A model generated the notes under the pieces. It was not told where the DNA came from, ran no database searches, and saw nothing but the letters and a program-made list of their open reading frames with translations. From Glandiceps talaboti (Eukaryota; Hemichordata; Enteropneusta; Spengelidae), in contig NC_135554.1 in assembly GCF_964340395.1 (NCBI RefSeq), positions 18,511,092 to 18,575,091 of the forward strand: 64,000 bases of DNA, in the 5' to 3' direction. Position 1 is the first letter of the stretch; the number at the start of each line of letters is the position of its first letter. Below are positions 1 through 12,385 of the stretch, piece after piece. The position numbers and the translations under genes are program-made.

Positions 1-2268
1 AAAAAATCCAGTGGTCCTGCTGAAAGAATTAGTGGTCCAAGGTCCCACTAATGTGAAACATTAAATCTTACCTATGAATCTGTATATTCAGATGACTTTT
101 TAACATAGTTATTAACAGTAAGGTACTGGTCCAACAGACCAGACAAGGTAAAATTTGTGTGGTCCGCCCCAAAAAATCGTTAGTCCCGGACCCAGGACCA
201 GTTATATCAATACCGTTTTCAATATTACTGGAAGCAACAGCACAACAAAAAGAAACACAACATAGTTTGACTTGTAGTCCAGTAAAACATACAAATTAAT
301 TTTGATGCTTAAGACAAGGCAAATATTTTAAGACTACTGGTATGTTGATTACCATACATATTTTTGATTATATACATGTTTCCTAAAATATTTCTAGTAT
401 TTAGAAAAAAAATACTAGTAAACTAAAAGTTAAAATTTAATTTCCATCGCTATTGCATGTAGTGCTCATCTTCTGAAAACGGTGTGAGAGGAAAATTATA
501 TATATACAGGACTGAGGTATCCCACTGAAAATAAATACATGTACGTCACGTGTTTGTAAATATTGTATACATTCAGCAAATTCAAAATTCTTGTATTAAA
601 AGGCTTTTATACTCATGAATTCTATTTAGCCGTGTGTTTCCACTAATATTTCATTAAAATTCAAGCCAATATTTTTGTATCGTTTAAGAATTGTGGAAAC
701 TACATTGTACATTTTTTGTAGTATAGTGTCCCTGTTGTGTGTATACCACTAATATACATTTTATCTACAAATGCATCAACTGTGCTTCATATTATTATCT
801 GTATGTGTACACACTTCGTTTTGACATTTTAGATCTCCACCATGAAATGACTGAATGTATGTAGTATAGATACTAGATTAAACATCAGTTACATGTACAT
901 CTTATCTGAGGTGTTCGTAAAAGATTTTATGACGTAATGTCTGGTGTGTGAGTATATATGGGTTAGTACATGTATTACTTTAATCTAAAACATGTTCAGA
1001 ATGCTGTTTTGTGAAAACAATCTTCAGCAGATTGCAACTTTGCACAGATGTTGCATTCAGTCTGAGAAACTAGAGATTGAATTACTGAATTTTTCAAAGA
1101 CTAATTGTTCCATTTAGTGAACTTATGTGAACTGTCTGCATTTTGCCTCGGTAACTATTCTTTCGGTATGTTTTAAAATCTGTGAAGAATGTAAAAAAGT
1201 CTAGCTATGTCTGTCCAGTCTTACATTACTGGTTTAGCCTAGAACCAAAATCTACCATCATATTAAACCCCCCCCCCCCATAATGAATCTTGTGGAAGCT
1301 TAGATGCTTTAACAACCCACCTATACATTTGCTTGTTTGTAGTAAGCAGGAATGAGACAAGTTTGATGTAAAGACACAATGTACATTTAGCGTTGATAAC
1401 TTATCGTTTGAAGCATAAACAATACAGGAGCCAGGGTCCCAGAACTCTTTGCTGATACAGTGATAGAATACTACAGTACACATTATGATGTACAGTTACA
1501 CTTTATTATAACAAACGAGTATGAATGTTAGTGTTATAGCTTCCATCTAGATATACAATGTAAACAAACCGATAACAGCATTTTGCGTGAACCTACATCA
1601 GAGGCACTCACTGTTGTTTTTGTATTAGTTATATCGTTGTTTTTTCTTCATTTTGTTGGCCATGAAATGAAGTCTTTCCTTTTCTCAGTTCATTCATCAA
1701 GCAAATGCACTAGTATTTTTTTTGCGGGTTGAAGTTAACCAGGATTCCTACACCTCAGCAAAAACACTGGATAAGAATGTTGGTACATGTACATGTACCA
1801 TCCTAGGCATCACCCTGTTGACAAATTGAAAGTGTCATTCAGAGTCACTGTTATTGAAATATTATTGTCACTGGTTTTTCCAAAACAGTGAGCTGTAAAT
1901 GTGTGCTGTTATTGTTTCATACTGTTTTAATGTTAACATGTAAACGCAGTATGTTTGTAGTACATGGTTGAGTTATTACTTGATATATGAATACATCATA
2001 GTAAGTGATGATTGAGGTCCATGTAAAATCTAGTTCAGAATGCACTGGTTTGCTATCAAGTAGGTAACATCTACCAAAGTTCCAGAGTTAGTTTACCAGA
2101 TTCCAAAAATATCCCCCCAAAAACAAAGTATAAAATATTGCCATGGAAATCTATGCCAGTTTTACTCGATTTCCCTTTTGTGCTAGAATCTATTAGTTTA
2201 TAAATGTTCAAAGCATAATATTGACATTGATGATAAAGTTTAGCAGGGAACATTAATCCTGTAAACTC

Positions 2269-2269
2269 C

Positions 2270-2326
<57 letters not shown>
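2269..2326. repeat. (CAA)n microsatellite
   Basis: About nineteen perfect CAA units follow one another. On the minus strand they create a poly-leucine open frame that is not a gene. Confidence 0.95.
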
Positions 2327-2327
<1 letters not shown>

Positions 2328-5300
2328 CACGTATATGTACAGTGCAAGCTGAGAAATGTACCACTTTGACCATGATATCAAAACTACATTCACAAAGCCA
2401 GTCACTTCATGAATGATGATATTTAAGATGACAGATTCAAATATGCATGTTGTTATCTACACTGTCCATATGTTTTCAATTGTTTATACAATAGATGTAC
2501 ATGTACATTGAAAATGAGTGAAATACAGAGGACATCCGTGTTGATGTGCCACGCTTTGTCTATACACAGTGTGAATGTACAATGGGGGTGGGGGAGGGGG
2601 AAGGGGTGTATTCATGTTATTGATGTTTTATCATTGCGTAGGCAACTGGTTGAAAATGATATTAACTAAAAATGTGGCAAATTTGTATTGCATTGTAGGA
2701 TAATGACGTGGTGAACTAAAAGCGGATTATAAAATAAATGTAAAACATAATCCTTACTCACAGCTGGCACAGCATTACTAACAAGGGTTTGCCCTCGGCA
2801 AAAAAAAAAAAAAAAGACTCAATAACATATTCACAAAATAAATACATGCTATTTTTTGGTCATCACGAAGTATGTATGTAGTGTGTATGTGAATCCTTCA
2901 ATAATACTGATATGCGAAAACAATAAACTGTATGCAGAATAAAATTAGCCTGTGCTGTGTTATTTCGTATTGACGTATCTTTCCTATACTGAAATTCATG
3001 GTGAAAGACTTGTTAGTTATCTACACATGTACAGAGTAGACATGTTATTTGTTACATATCCATCTAGCATTCTGATGATCCCTTGAGAAAAACAGAAAGA
3101 GAACCACAGACCCTCTCCCCCCAAAGTAAACAAACAAACAACAACAACCGAATCATGTCTTTTATAAAAACTGAATCTGAAAATCAGAATTCAAGTTTCC
3201 CATAGCATTGTGCACTTTCAAAAATAATTTTGTGTTGCATGTAATTTAATTTTGGAAATCTACAAATAAAACAAAAATCTGTACTGAATATCAAAGGAAG
3301 AGTGAATATTTCATTCATACTCTGGTAGAATAATATTGCTACTATTAGTATTAAAAATTGGCGTATCTAGGCGCACTTTCATTTTGTCCTTCATCGGAGA
3401 TTTTGACATTTCAATGACAAAGCCATGAATATTGAACCTCTGCTGACTAGATGCACATTACAAATAGTCAAATCTGAATGACTTCAGGGTGAATTAAAAA
3501 TTCCAAAGATAATCCTACAGAACAGTTGTTATGCACTATAACACCACAAATTTAAATATTACAGCCCCCAGGACATGCTGAATCAGCAAATTTTTAGACA
3601 ACCATAGTTTCTAAGTGATTATTTTTGGCATCAATGTTTATCATTTTGGAAACATAAAAATAAATATACACGATGTAAATAAAGACAGGGTGACAGCTTA
3701 TACTTGTAAGTTATTAAGTCAATGATTTACTGAGGACAGAGTGGAACTGTTCAATATTAAAATCCCCCAGATTAGAAGCATACCTACATGTAGCTACAAA
3801 AGGTCCTGATCAATATAAAGTGATCAGTTTCTGTTTCAAGTTTTTAAACAATAGAAAAAGGTAGTCTAGTTCCTATACAGTATTGTTACGATTTATACCT
3901 TGTGGTTAGACCACAGTTAGCATCCAGACTAAAAAAAATGGTGGCATAACAATTTTTACATACTTTATTATTTTAGATACAAATCTCCTTATGGTGACTC
4001 TGAATATGACTATATATGTGTCATTTTTGACAGTTGGAATTGAGTGTGTACCTATAGATTTTGTCTTCATCACTTGAACACTATAAAGGTAGTCTCCCCA
4101 GGGTATATTTCAAAGATGGTGGATAATTTACATAATAATTTACATATCAATAAGATGGTGATTTACATTTGATTTGTATAATGATTAGCATATAATATGC
4201 ATAGATGTATCTTCAACATGGAAACATACTCGTATGCTTAACATACATGTATACACACACTTCTCTTCATGTACATTTGTAAATCAAGTATTATTATGAT
4301 ATTGTCATTCAAAGGTTACTAAAGCTCAAGGATGGTAGAACACTTTAGAAGCAAAACACAAACCTGCCAAGCATGGTGGCTAGGGTGTAAAGGATGTAGT
4401 TCAAACTATATGCTTTCTTTATCATGGGGAGAAGACTACCTTGGCATACTGATTTCATGATGTATGTGGTACATGTACATTTGTATACTTTATACTTTAT
4501 CACTCCTTTGAAACATCATTTTTAACTTAAAGCGCTTTAAAGTGCACCATACAAATGATTTGATTGGCAAGTCTCAAGCTATGCACATGTACATTATAAA
4601 GGCACTAATTCTGAAAAATTGAAGGGACAGTGTGTATCAAGGAATCTTCATAAAACTGATCGAAACAAAATTGTCTTATTCTGTGTGAACTGACAAATTA
4701 CATTGAAACTGACAACCACTGTCTATTAATACTGGGTTTAAACATAGACAGTAGAGAGGGAATATGTATGTGTACATGTACAATGCAAATGTGTACTCAA
4801 ATGCATACTGTCCATATATACATTTATATGATGTGATATACCTGTGAATGACTTATTTTAGACACAGCTGTTTCCTCTTTGTGTACATATTTGTAATTGT
4901 GTATGTATAGGTTACATTTAGTTGTAATAAACAAAAACATCATTCAGTTAGTGGTTGTATTTTTCATTGTTAAAAGAAAAAATACACTTAATTATAAAAC
5001 TTAGCCATTTTCAAACATGGTACTGTTCATTTGTAACCTCACTCAGAATGTTTGATTACAACTGTAACAAGTTGTCATCACTCTAAACAAACTGTCATTT
5101 TCTAATCTGCCTAGCATCACCAGTGTTATACCTAAAGCATAGGGTGATGCCCCAAGGGTATACAGCATGGATCTCAAACTGCACATATACATGTAAGTAC
5201 ATGTATAACATACAGTCGATGTATAGTACTGATCATACCATGCATGAGTCAGGTTCAACAAAAAAATATGGAATATATACTCGGGTCGTTGTACATAACG

Positions 5301-5460
5301 ACAACTGTATCTAAAAATGTACAAAATGTATGTTTACGCCAATGTGTGTCTACGTCATTGGTTCTGTTGTGTTCGAAATGTGAGTCAGAACACCTAAAAG
5401 TGCCGCCATTACTTTCCCTGATTTCTTTTTGTATTACTGGCAATGGTATATTATAATAGT

Positions 5461-5603
5461 ATTCCCCAATATTTTTCTTCAGTGAACCTGAAAATATTTG
5501 TGACCTACGGGTTGTCACTACTAGTCTAGTGACTCGTAGTGACAAGGCCCCTTAGGTCACTCAATATTTTCCTTCGCTGAACGAAGAAAAATAGTGGGGA
5601 ATG
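5461..5603. mobile_element. Foldback MITE, family 1, copy a
   Basis: A hairpin-forming element of about 140 bp. It begins with TTCCCCAATATTTTTCTTC and ends with the imperfect reverse complement (GAAGAAAAATAGTGGGGAA). Internal inverted motifs (GTGACCTACGGG and CCCCTTAGGTCAC) flank a TAGTCTAG-like centre. Related copies lie at 27015-27150, 33299-33447 and 54167-54256, with a diverged one at 20456-20570. No coding capacity; probably a non-autonomous DNA transposon. Confidence 0.7.
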
Positions 5604-6677
5604 ATATCTAAATATACATTGAAATATGAAGGTTATGATTAACTGAAGCGTTCTGAATTCATAGCAAATACACATAAAACAATCCTCTTGTGAATTGAAT
5701 AGATAGAAGTCTTGATAACATATTTATGTTTACATGCCCATGTACAAATGAAGTTGTATAGGAAAAAAGTAAAAAAATGAACTGTTTGGTTGATGATGAA
5801 TTTTGACACGGATGAGGTGAGACAGTTTGATTGAAGGTGTTGTATGCGAGCAATATACATGTATAAGTGAGATGAGACAAGCATACAAATTTTAAATTTT
5901 ATGTCTGATAGATGTTTACATTTTGTATGAATAATAATACTTACTGTGGAGAGCAAATACAGCTGTACTGTATGTCATGGTTTGATAAGGTAGACCAGGG
6001 AAGCCATAAAATTGTTATCAACAATGACATACATTTGTATTTGAATTCTAGCTGCAATAACTAGAGTTAGTTTTGATTTTGAGATTTTTTGGGGTTTTTT
6101 TATAGATTGTTTTTTTAGCTTTTTTTTCGTTCCAAGATTTAAATGCAAAAGTAATGCTACAATTTTAGCTGTACAAACCCAAATAGACAATGTGATTGTT
6201 GCAAAGTTGGATGGATTTTCCTGCCAAAAAAATCAAACATGACATCATTTCCAGAGCAGAGCGTTCAAGACCTGAGAAATGTTCCAAAGTACCTCAATCT
6301 GGTCAAACTTCAAATATAGTGATGCACCACAAAATTTTGAAATGGGTAGTAAGGAATATTATACTATGCCAACATTTCCTTTTTTTATGTTTTCAGCATG
6401 ATCTCATCATACCACCTGTTTCAAAATGTTGTGATGCATTGCTACTTTTGCCATTTCTGATGGGACTGGGGTACTTTTGAACATTTGTCGGGTCATATTA
6501 AAGTGGTCTGTAATATTAATGTTGAAGTCAGGAAATGTCCAATTTTTTGACAATTACACATTTTGTGGAGACATTTTGTACTACATACACATATGTTACT
6601 TGTGTTTATTATTATTTATATATCATGGTTTGATAACTTGATACATGAATTAATAGATTTCTATAATTTTGTTACAG

Positions 6678-6886
6678 GAAGGGCATGAGCAAGCACAAAG
6701 CCATAGTGCAGGGTACAGCGTGTTGTAATATATGGATGGTGTTGAAATTCTTCCTCTTTGTGTTGGTCGTTGGATGTATTGCTACCTTAGCCTGGCTTAC
6801 CTACAGTATTAAACTAGATATGGATAATTTACATAAGGAGTTTGAGAGATTCAAAAATCGAGAGCAGCTTGGTGGACAGAGTCATG
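6678..6886 (+). CDS. Isolated membrane-span/coiled-coil exon related to EFCAB14 exon 2
   Basis: An AG acceptor (TTTTGTTACAG) precedes a 209-nt open exon that ends at a consensus donor (CATG|GTAAGT). It reads a basic segment, then a hydrophobic span (FFLFVLVVGCIATLAWLTY) and a charged heptad-like stretch (KLDMDNLHKEFERFK). It starts with one base completing a codon and ends one base into the next codon, the same phases as EFCAB14 exon 2 at 13389-13537. The peptides also align: FVLVVGCIA against FVLVVACIA, followed by a short charged coil. It could be an alternative N-terminal exon of EFCAB14 used from an upstream promoter, an exon of a tandem paralogue whose 5' part lies before this window, or the C-terminal membrane exon of another gene such as an LRRC59-type protein. 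If the donor is unused, the frame ends at 6903. No partner exon was identified. Confidence 0.55.
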
Positions 6887-6902
6887 GTAAGTGTTTCCAG
6901 TA

Positions 6903-7066
6903 GCGTGCCCTCTAAGCTGATTTGACGCACCACTCATCCACACAATTCTTAATGACGCATGAAAATTTGGTGTTCTGCTATCTCTTACTGTGTGGTGACT
7001 CACTAGAAATGCCAGTTTTTATCATTTTGACCCACAACAACAAAATTTGGCTATCATCAGAGGGCA
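6903..7066. mobile_element. Foldback MITE, family 2, copy a
   Basis: It opens with GTGCCCTCTAAGC and closes with the inverted AGAGGGCACAC, about 160 bp apart. The interior (TTTGGTGTTC, GTGGTGACTCAC, TCATTTTGACCCACA) recurs in the copy at 42672-42846. It starts only about 16 bp after the donor of the 6678-6886 exon. Confidence 0.65.
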
Positions 7067-7186
7067 CACTGGTTGTCAGTCAATACTGTATCATGACTGT
7101 ATACATTGTATACTCAGTAATGCATACAACATACATGTACATATCAATGCACACAATGAGTGCAATATTTCACTGACAACAATATT

Positions 7187-7250
7187 TTGCATGAACTTGA
7201 GAGATTCAAAAGTCAAGATCAGTGTGTGTGGACAGAGCCATAAATCAGGC
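7187..7250 (+). repeat. Partial duplicate of the 6678-6886 exon end
   Basis: The segment around CTTGAGAGATTCAAAAGTCA and GTGTGGACAGAGCCAT repeats the last roughly 50 nt of the upstream exon (TTTGAGAGATTCAAAAATCG, GGTGGACAGAGTCATG). It has lost the donor and is interrupted by a stop, so it looks like a decayed local duplication. Confidence 0.5.
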
Positions 7251-8262
7251 TGTGGTATCGTGGACAGATAAAGCCACAATGATAAGAAGTGTTGTCAGCC
7301 ATTGCCATATCAGCTGGACATACAGTTTACATGTACATACATTTGGTACTACATACAACATACATGTACATGACATACACAGCAATTACACAAGTATGTG
7401 TATGTAGGTGACTGCAGTGTTTCACTGGCTACGGTGACATGAATGTGTATGTGTAATTGCTGCAAAGTGTGGGAATCAAGTGAAACATGTTTCTGGACAT
7501 GAATCAGCTTCAACAACTGTATACATTGCACAAAATAATATACAGTAAAAAAAGTCATGAAATGTACATTATTTTGTATCCATGGAATTCACTGTTGGTG
7601 GCAGGATGAAGTAACAGGCATGGCAATGTGTAATAAACATGTGTACATGTGTTATGTTCAGCTTCACACATTAACATGATTGGTGAGGAAGTGCAGTACA
7701 TTTTAACTTTTGTGTCATACATTTTGAAGAAAATAGACTTGAATGTGAGTATAAAGACATAAAGCTGACATAGTTAATGAAGACTTTGTCACGATGATGG
7801 TATATGTGGTATTAATTTCATCTCAACATTGTATATGTACTCTCTAATATAGGGACAGAATTAGGCTCTTTTGTTTTGCATCACACAAAGTGGGCACATT
7901 GGTATAATCAAAAAGTTGTCGACATTGTAACTGAAACAGTAAGTGATGCATTGAGCTAAAACAATTAAGGGTTGAATTTGTGATAACAATTTAATACCAG
8001 TATAACAGTTAAATGAAAAACTGTATTACTGTCTTCAGTATGCCAACAATCCACTGTATTGATTACAGATGATAAAATTCACATACAGAAATGGCAACAG
8101 CCAGGGCTTTACAGACCTCCAGGCCTTGATATATGTATACAGTATATACAATTGTGAAATGCAAGTATGCTTTTATCACATGGTTGACGATCACGTTGCC
8201 CTATAATACACCAGTGAAAGAGAATATTATATTTCTCTTCTCTCAGTGTGATTTGTAATGGT

Positions 8263-8363
8263 ATGTAGACTGTAAGGGCGCCCTCGCACATCGGTCAACT
8301 CCTCTCACAGCTGGCTGGTGAGGGTGGAGAAACAGGGCGTACTGTATCATACAGTCTATGCAG
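8263..8363. mobile_element. GC-rich foldback repeat, family 3, copy a
   Basis: About 100 bp with terminal inverted TAGACTGTA motifs. The interior reads GCGCCCTCGCACATCGGTCA and GGTGAGGGTGGAG. Two further copies are at 10876-10986 and 53621-53729. Confidence 0.65.
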
Positions 8364-10875
8364 TAATAAATGTTGATACATGTAATTAAAACTGTTTATA
8401 TCAGATTATGTGTAGATCACTTCCTTGTTGGGGAGACAATCAACATATGTAATCATTTCATGTACATGTAGTTTCATAAGCACTCAAAAGATAGCTGTCT
8501 TACTGTGCTAGTTTGTATTAATACCACTTTTAGTCATACATACATGTATATCTAACTTTCACATCCATATCATGTTATGGTAATACTGATAAGTTTATAT
8601 ATACAATAGTCATGTATGTCAATCACTTGAATAGCACCTCTAAAAAAACTCTTACAATGTTGCTATTACTTATATTAAAGGAAACTCAAACCTACATGTA
8701 TTCTCAGATGAAATCAATTTAAAAAATTGGGGTCATCATCCAAATTTTTGAAACAAACTATAATTTAGTCATTTTAGAATCCAATATGGCCACCAAGTAC
8801 TGTGTTACTGTGTAAGTCTATGGCAAAATAAAAGATTGACAATTTCTTTGAAAAACAAGACGGTGAACCTCCAATTTTTCTTTAAAGGTTTTTCAAAAGG
8901 ACCAAGGCATGCTTTCATATGGTAAAGTTTAGAAAGAATTGAACTTTGAATTTCGGGAAAATTTGTTCCCATGATGCATTCTAGAGGAAAACCAACCGTG
9001 GTGAGATCATAGTTTCATAATCATTGTCAAAGATAGCCAGAGTTTTTTTTTAAGTGACCAGAACTTTGTAAACATACGCATGTACATGTATGCATTCCAC
9101 TATCGTTATCCTCATTGTACAACACTGAAAGACAAGTTAAAGGTAAAAGCTAAATATGAAAAACAATGTTTCTGGTGGTTATAGTCCGCAATCAGGTTGT
9201 GTGAATAGGTAAATAGTATTATAAAAAGTAAGTACGGAATAACAGCTGACCTGAAGAGAAGCATATGTCATAAATAAACTTGAGACAATATACAGGTATG
9301 GTATGTGGAACAAAAACAATATTGAAGAAAGGAAAACTCAACAAAACAAAACTTAAACTTCAGTATTTGCTACAGAGAGAAAATTGACTTAAAGGTAACA
9401 AGCTCCAATAAATCTGTTAGACAAGGTTTGAAGCTTAGGTTCTGCACTAGAGAGACAACATGCTGTCAAGACTGTGATGTACATACAACATGTACAATGA
9501 CCTGACAGACAAAATGAGGTCAGGTAAGTCTGAATGTGTGTGTTACCTTCATAGTTTACTAGAAGTATTTGTACATGTAAAGTTAATCTTCACCAACATG
9601 CCACGTATAGTGTAGTAGATTTGTAAAGAATATGTTTGCCATTCATTGAAAACTGTCATTTAACTCGGCGCGACCTAAACTGGTAGGAACCCCTACGAGG
9701 CCTCATGAAAAGCAAGCAACAGAAGGTGCTTCCCAGAAATGCAAAGTTTGTATATCAGTACACATTACGTAAACATGTTTTGGCTGTAGATTGAAATGTT
9801 TGCATGGCAGGAAAGAAATTGATCACCACAGTAGGTATTAACAATTATACTCAATGTGAAATACTATCCACAGTTTAAACTAAAGACTTTAATAGTTCCC
9901 ATCATGAAAATTACCATGACTCTCTGGAAAACACCACATAAAGTATACTTATGCAACATTTAAAAAGTTGGTAATATCAAGGTTGTTGATGTAAGGATTG
10001 TTGTTTGAGTACAAGGGGGTGGTATAGTAATTAGCAATAAGAAGTACAGTAATTCCAGTATGTGTTTCAACACAGCCAATAAGTCACATATTTGTATTAT
10101 AGTGTGTATGCTCATTGTGACTGCTGTATAATCCTGGTATTTCCAGCTCTATGTGATACTCATTAATTTGTAGTCAATACCGGAACTATGAAAGATATCT
10201 GCTCTGGTCAGTTTACATTTCTTGGGTTTGTGGCTCACACATTTCTGTCAGTGGTTTTGTGAAGGGCTGTAATGAGATAAAATTTATCTGGTCATTTTGC
10301 AGGAGTTCCGTAAACACGATAATTCAAGTTCACTGTATGGTTATTTTGAATACTTTATTCTCTCTCTTTCTGATATCAAGTTCCAAAACTGTGGCATAAA
10401 ACAGTCCCAAGTCATTTCTTGAGCATTTGGAATAAACCTTGTAATTATAACTATGTCTCTATTTTGCAAATATTGATGCTTCAAGAAATATATATATACA
10501 TTTGCAAACACAGACTGTGTGAATATTCCTGTGTTGTATGCTTCACACAGTGTGTAGTGTCTCCAACTGTTTTAATTAAATGAAAAGGTTAAATATGCAA
10601 TTAACTCAGAATTTCAAATGGACTCAATTACAAAAAAAGAACTAACTAGTTATCCTAGGACACAAAATATATTAATCAGAACCATAATTGCAAACAGAAC
10701 TTTCTTGCTTCAGAGTACTAGTAGCTAGGCATCAATCAATTAAAATCATGTATCAAGAAACAACTTCTCAAAAATTTCATTCAGAGGTATCGCTGGGACT
10801 GTGGGTCTTTGAAAAGGTTGATTTCACAGTACTTGTACTTTTGACAAGATAATGATTTTATAGACTCCACTGTCT

Positions 10876-10986
10876 ATATAGTCTGTAAGGTACACCATGA
10901 CAGGGTAACCCCTCACACATCGGCTAACCCCTCCCACGGCCGGTGAGGGGGGAACGTCATGACGCATCTTACAGTCTATGGTCTAT
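10876..10986. mobile_element. GC-rich foldback repeat, family 3, copy b
   Basis: It shares ATAGTCTGTAAGG at the left, CTTACAGTCTATGG inverted at the right, and the interior CACATCGGCTAACCCCTCCC. It is imperfectly palindromic around CACGGCCGGTG. Confidence 0.65.
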
Positions 10987-11639
10987 AATAGTATACATGA
11001 TGGTAGGGAAGAAGATGTATGTACATGATACATAGAGAAGGTTATAATAAAAACGGTACATGTATACACAAACACAGACACACACATTGATGCATACAAA
11101 TATCCATTTACTGTGTTGTGCAGCCCCCTGTAATGATGAATATGTAATAAACTTTAAAGTTTAAGAATAACTATATTACTACTCTCTGCAACACTACAAG
11201 TGTAATGTCAGGATAATGTGAGGGCTCCCTCTATACGGTAGCACAGTATTGCTTTTGTTCGTTTTAGTAATGACCATCACATGTGTTTGAGGGCGCCATT
11301 CAGATCCGCCGTCATAACGATCGCGAATCGATCGCCAAAAAGGGGTGACAGGAACACAACCATCAACACATGCAATATTTTATCTGTCTCTTTCTTTGTG
11401 TTTGTATGTTTTTTTATATTTTTATGGGACATCTTGGTGGCCTGAATTAAAGAAATAATAATATAATAATAATATAATAATTAATTGACAATAGAATATT
11501 CCACTCAGTTGAAACGAAAGACTATGGTAATATAAATCATTAGTTGTAAAACACGACGTTCGTGAATTTTCATCTATGGAAATTTTCTAAAAGAGGTGTA
11601 GAATTTCCTTACGCATGAACAAAAATACCATTTCCGTAT

Positions 11640-12221
11640 TTTTCCATACTGCAGAAGAAATCCAACTTCTTCCATGACGTCATGGGTTACCATTAAGCCA
11701 ATCAGTATTCAAGATACGTACGCATCAATATCCTTCGTGTAACCTTGATTGCCTAAACGTACAACGGCCGTGATTGGCCACATTGTAAATTCGCTGTACA
11801 ATAGGTATTGTTGAGAATTCTTTTTCATGGTTGTTCAGTTACTTGACATAGAGTTTCCTTGACTTATAGTTTTTTGTACGAGGTGCTGGTGTTAACAAAA
11901 TATCACAACGCCTTCGAAAATGTTGACGGCGAAAATCTAATATACTTCCGGGTTTATGTGTAAACCAATGAAATGACATGTTACATAGTGCCATAGTGGG
12001 CTTGCCCCATGTTTGTGTGTCGCGATCGATTGATCACTCCTTTGCTATAATACACATTACGAATAGCTTTCCGACGGTATGTTCATGTAGTTCGTGGTGA
12101 CATTTCTCAACGCCGGTGGACCTTCTTTCTATCTCTCTTTTGACATTCCTTCTTTCAACGTGTCATCCTGGATCTTCATGGGAATAACGGAGAGGATGTA
12201 CACTTCAAAACGGGTAAAAAA
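11640..12221 (+). promoter_or_regulatory. Probable EFCAB14 promoter and 5'UTR
   Basis: This stretch is richer in CpG than its surroundings. It holds a perfect CRE palindrome (TGACGTCA at 11675-11682), a CCAAT box (11698-11702), inverted CCAAT motifs (GATTGG near 11770) and another CCAAT near 11965, all upstream of the start codon at 12222. No convincing TATA box is seen. This fits a TATA-less, broadly active promoter. The transcription start is unknown; the pyrimidine-rich stretch near 12121-12160 is probably 5'UTR. Confidence 0.5.
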
Positions 12222-12225
12222 ATGA
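12178..12225 (+). promoter_or_regulatory. Upstream ORF overlapping the EFCAB14 start
   Basis: An ATG at 12178 opens a 15-codon frame whose TGA (12223-12225) overlaps the EFCAB14 ATG (12222-12224) as ATGA. A second in-frame ATG is at 12196. If the mRNA includes it, this layout could affect initiation. Both upstream ATGs have a poorer or similar context to the main start. Confidence 0.4.
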
Positions 12226-12385
12226 AAAAACGCAAGGAACTTGACGCCTTGCTCGTCAGTAATGGCAAACTCCACGGCAAGAAGAAGAAACGCTCCGATA
12301 CGGGTCACGAATTGCTAAGATCTCACGAATCGTCTTCTGAAATCGAAGAATTTTGTGCTGCTCCTAGGAAAACAATTATTAGGAA
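12222..12385 (+). CDS. EFCAB14: EFCAB14 exon 1 (start codon)
   Basis: It encodes residues 1-54, opening [11 protein letters not shown], followed by KKKKR and an acidic-serine patch SSSEIEEF. The donor is GGAA|GTAAGG, leaving two bases of a lysine codon. The start is chosen because the N-terminal seven residues match the family. Confidence 0.85.

Larger units (their letters stand above)
1..6677. other. Noncoding stretch without recognised gene
   Basis: No exon chain or RNA gene could be recognised on either strand. Open frames here are short and of low complexity. The stretch holds a (CAA)n microsatellite near 2269-2326, a poly-C run near 1268, a G-rich run near 2584, many TACATGTA words and a foldback element at 5461-5603. 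It could be the intron or 3' part of an upstream gene to which the exon at 6678-6886 belongs; that is inference only. Confidence 0.5.
6904..11640. other. Noncoding stretch between the isolated exon and the EFCAB14 promoter
   Basis: Apart from the small repeats listed separately I see no exon with matching splice sites and coding character. Two GC-richer foldback repeats (8263-8363, 10876-10986) stand out against the AT-rich background. Confidence 0.5.

Noticed and set aside
8680-8990. AT-rich block around AAAAAATTGGGGTC, examined as a possible exon or foldback
   Set aside because: No inverted arms and no open frame with splice sites; possibly an interspersed repeat, but only one copy is in the window.
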